Shown here: positions 5,054 through 6,811 of the stretch, one piece after another
Layout of the letters: each line of letters starts with the position of its first letter
Numbering within the stretch: the stretch's first letter is position 1
Origin: CAYMBL01 sp044225155
GTDB taxonomy: Bacteria; Planctomycetota; Phycisphaerae; UBA1845; Fen-1342
NCBI GenBank assembly: GCA_044225155.1
Contig: JBGAJB010000188.1
Span: 1 to 6,811 of the forward strand
Length of the DNA stretch: 6,811 nucleotides
Direction: 5' to 3'
Notes under the pieces: model-generated
Told to the model about the DNA's origin: nothing
The model's input: only the letters and a program-made list of their open reading frames with translations
Database searches by the model: none
Program-made: the position numbers and the translations under genes

Positions 5054-6219
5054 GCGCGCGACTCCTCCAATATCACGAGGTCATCGCGATGGATCACTTC
5101 CTTCACATATTCGTAGCCGAGCAACTGCTTCACCTCGTTCTGGCGGCGACCCTTGATCAGGCGAATCTCGTCGGACGAATAGGACACCAGCCCGACCGCA
5201 AAAGTCCGCCCCTTCTCATCGAGCAGATCGACGCGCGTCCCCATCGGAAAGCGGCCCTCGACGGCCGTGATCCCCGCGGGCAGCAGGCTCGCGTTTTTCT
5301 CGACCAGCGCCCGGCACGCGCCGGCATCGAGCTGCAGACTGCCGCGTGACTTCTTGCGGACGGCGATCCAGGTCTTCCGCGAACTGAGCGTATTCGCGCG
5401 CGGCACAAAAAGCGTGCCGATTTCTTCGCCATCGACGACGCGCGGCAGCAGGCCGGCCACTCCGCCCTGCGCGATGATCGTCGGGACGCCCCAGTTGCTG
5501 GCGAGCCTTGCGGCCGACACTTTCGCGATCATGCCGCCGACGCCGGTCTCGGTCAGGTCGCTTGTAATGTGCTGATCCAGCGACGAGCCGACATCGACGC
5601 GCGGAATGACCGCATCGGTCCGGCCCGTGGGGAAAACTCCCGGAACGCGGCTGAGAATGATCAGCAGATCGGCCGACGCGACATTCGTGACGAGGGCTGA
5701 AAGATGGTCGTTGTCGCCGATCGTCGCCTCATGTTCTGAGAGCGCGTCGTTCTCGTTGAGAATCGGCACGACGCCGCGCGTCAGCAGTTCTTCCATCGTG
5801 TGCCGCGCGGAGAGGAAGCGCTTGCGGTTGTCGATGTCGTCCGCGCTCATCAGGAGCTGCGCGACGTTTGTGCGGTGCGCGGCGAAGGCCTTCGCCAGCG
5901 CGGCCATCATGCGCGGCTGACCAATCGAGGCCGCCGCCTGGCGTTCGAGCACAGCCGAGGGCGATTTCTCCAGGCCAAGCAGTGCATAGCCCGAGGCGAC
6001 CGCACCGCTCACGACCATGATCACTTCACAGCCGCGATGTCGCAGCACGGAAACGTCATAGGCCAGGTCGGCGATGACTTTGCTCCTAAGCTTGCCCTTT
6101 CCGGCAATGACGCCGCTGCCGACCTTGACGACGACGCGGCCCACGCGGCCGAGATCACGCGGCGGCGCTGCCTCAGACCGAGTAGCCGACGGACGGTTGC
6201 GGGAGCCGGAGCGATCCAT
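5050..6219 (-). CDS. proB: Glutamate 5-kinase with C-terminal PUA domain
   Basis: ProB phosphorylates glutamate with ATP to glutamyl 5-phosphate, the committed step of proline synthesis. The protein has an amino-acid-kinase domain followed by a PUA domain. Motifs seen are RVVVKVGSGVIAG (28-40), VVSGAVASG (69-77), PILNENDAL (142-150), IGDNDHLSALV (157-167) and ETGVGGMIAKVSAARLA (214-230, with the conserved Lys). The linker RKTWIA (281-286) leads to the PUA region (about 295-370), which includes GRFPMGTRV and YSSDEIRLIKG. At 389 residues it is slightly longer than typical two-domain forms of about 367. The ATG at 6219 adds a polar extension (MDRSGSRNRPSATR) and lacks a good ribosome binding site. 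The in-frame GTG at 6144-6142 would give MGRVVVKVGSG, closer to the family norm, so the start is uncertain. The end overlaps proA by 4 nt. Confidence 0.96.
   Translation of the reverse strand: MDRSGSRNRPSATRSEAAPPRDLGRVGRVVVKVGSGVIAGKGKLRSKVIADLAYDVSVLRHRGCEVIMVVSGAVASGYALLGLEKSPSAVLERQAAASIGQPRMMAALAKAFAAHRTNVAQLLMSADDIDNRKRFLSARHTMEELLTRGVVPILNENDALSEHEATIGDNDHLSALVTNVASADLLIILSRVPGVFPTGRTDAVIPRVDVGSSLDQHITSDLTETGVGGMIAKVSAARLASNWGVPTIIAQGGVAGLLPRVVDGEEIGTLFVPRANTLSSRKTWIAVRKKSRGSLQLDAGACRALVEKNASLLPAGITAVEGRFPMGTRVDLLDEKGRTFAVGLVSYSSDEIRLIKGRRQNEVKQLLGYEYVKEVIHRDDLVILEESRA
5062..5068 (-). promoter_or_regulatory. Ribosome binding site for proA
   Basis: On the minus strand GGAGGAG ends 8 nt before the proA ATG. 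It lies in the last codons of proB, so proA can reinitiate independently as well as by coupling through the ATGA overlap. It fixes the proA start. Confidence 0.8.
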
Positions 6220-6349
6220 AAGTCATATTCATATCGCATCTTGGCGGCGGAGTGATGAAGCCGGGCGATTTCCGCGCGATCACCCACGGTTATCATCCCT
6301 TCCGGCTAGGGCGACGACCACGCCCTCGGCCGAACCGGAGGTAACGTCG
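6220..6349. other. Divergent intergenic region between proB and a secreted-protein gene
   Basis: These 130 bases must carry promoters for both directions. On the + strand TATCAT (6291-6296) is the best -10-like hexamer for the gene at 6350, with only a weak -35. On the minus strand the AT-rich stretch read as GATATGAATATGACTT, just before the proB ATG, is the best candidate. Used as a -10, it would place transcription almost at that ATG, which would favour the downstream GTG start. No operator palindrome or leader-peptide attenuator stands out. Confidence 0.35.
6337..6341 (+). promoter_or_regulatory. Ribosome binding site of the secreted-protein gene
   Basis: A consensus GGAGG sits 8 nt before the ATG at 6350. 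It identifies the start of this gene, which runs off the window. Confidence 0.8.
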
Positions 6350-6811
6350 ATGTTTGCCGCGCTCTTCGCCGCGTTACTCGCCTCGACCGGCCCGCTCACC
6401 CAAACCGCGCAGGAAAAGCCGGGGACCGCCAAGCCCGCCGCCGCACAGTCACATCCCGCCAAACCCAGCCGCGCCGAACTGGAAAAACGCCTGAGCGAGA
6501 CGCTCTCGCACGCCCAGTTTCGCGGCAGCTTTCGGATGCAGACGCGCGGGGCTGACGGCAAGATCACGCTGGGCGAGCCGCGCGAAGAGACCTACTACAT
6601 CGACTCGGCCGTGAAGTCCGACCAGGATTATTGGGCGATTACCGCGCGCGTGGTCTACGGCGAGCACGACGTCACGCTGCCCGCCCTGCGATTCCGTGTG
6701 GCGTGGGCAGACGACGCGCCTGTGATCGTCGTCGACGAGATGAGCCTGCCCGGCCTCGGAACCTACACCGCGCGCGTGATGATCTATCGTGATTACTACG
6801 CCGGCACCTGG
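6350..6811 (+). CDS. Probable secreted protein of unknown function, N-terminal 154 aa
   Basis: The frame is open from ATG 6350 to the last base, exactly 154 codons with no stop, so the 3' end lies outside. The start MFAALFAALLASTG is a short hydrophobic segment consistent with a signal peptide, although the usual basic n-region is missing and no lipobox Cys is seen. An Ala/Pro/Lys/Gln-rich linker follows (about 20-40), then a helical piece (AELEKRLSETLSHA, 42-55) and a segment rich in predicted beta strands. That segment includes DYWAITARVVYGEHDVTLP (93-111) and SLPGLGTYTARVMIYRDYYA (132-151). I associate this last motif with conserved planctomycete proteins of unknown role, from memory rather than a search. 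The beta-rich part suggests an extracytoplasmic binding domain, which is inference. It is divergent from proBA and probably unrelated to proline synthesis. Confidence 0.8.
   Translation, partial: MFAALFAALLASTGPLTQTAQEKPGTAKPAAAQSHPAKPSRAELEKRLSETLSHAQFRGSFRMQTRGADGKITLGEPREETYYIDSAVKSDQDYWAITARVVYGEHDVTLPALRFRVAWADDAPVIVVDEMSLPGLGTYTARVMIYRDYYAGTW

Noticed and set aside
3887..5116. 409-codon open frame on the + strand opposite proA
   Set aside because: It is antisense to a clear ProA. Its translation is rich in Arg, His and Gly with no motif, as expected for a shadow of a GC-rich gene.

Overview
This is a GC-rich window, and its features suggest a chromosomal segment from a planctomycete. 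The pointers are a PEP-CTERM-like sorting-signal remnant, REP-like palindromes built on GCCCCxxxGGGGC and CCACGGGC-TTGC-GCCCGTGG cores, and a secreted protein ending in GLGTYTARVMIYRDYYAGTW, a sequence style I associate with conserved planctomycete proteins of unknown function. The phylum call is inference. No rRNA or other marker gene is present, and I found no tRNA, CRISPR array, intact transposase or phage gene.

Layout. (1) 1-1352, + strand: the C-terminal five-sixths or so of L-aspartate oxidase (nadB, NAD biosynthesis), cut by the window edge. (2) 1353-2356: about 1 kb without an intact gene. It holds a hairpin-containing trailer, a strong intrinsic terminator (1581-1620), a pair of 83-nt composite palindromic elements in inverted orientation around a 4 x 15-nt tandem repeat (1643-1917), a short inverted repeat, and a degenerate PEP-CTERM C-terminus (about 2034-2225). 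(3) 2357-3673, + strand: a compact three-gene operon joined by 4-nt overlaps. It encodes a nucleotidyltransferase-fold protein whose reading frame is broken near its C-terminus, a 72-residue helical protein, and a RimJ/RimL-type GNAT acetyltransferase. (4) 3716-6219, - strand: proB-proA, overlapping by 4 nt, encoding the first two enzymes of proline synthesis from glutamate. ProA carries a low-complexity insert. (5) 6350 to the end, + strand: the N-terminal 154 residues of a probable secreted protein, divergent from proBA and cut by the window edge.

How the genes work together. ProB phosphorylates glutamate and ProA reduces the labile product, so their translational coupling is expected. NadB acts in separate housekeeping metabolism. 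The nucleotidyltransferase, small protein and GNAT cluster is the least understood part and looks like an accessory module inserted between housekeeping genes, next to repeats and gene debris. The best leads are the one-base frame break in the nucleotidyltransferase and the composite inverted repeat. I see no clearly new multi-gene system.
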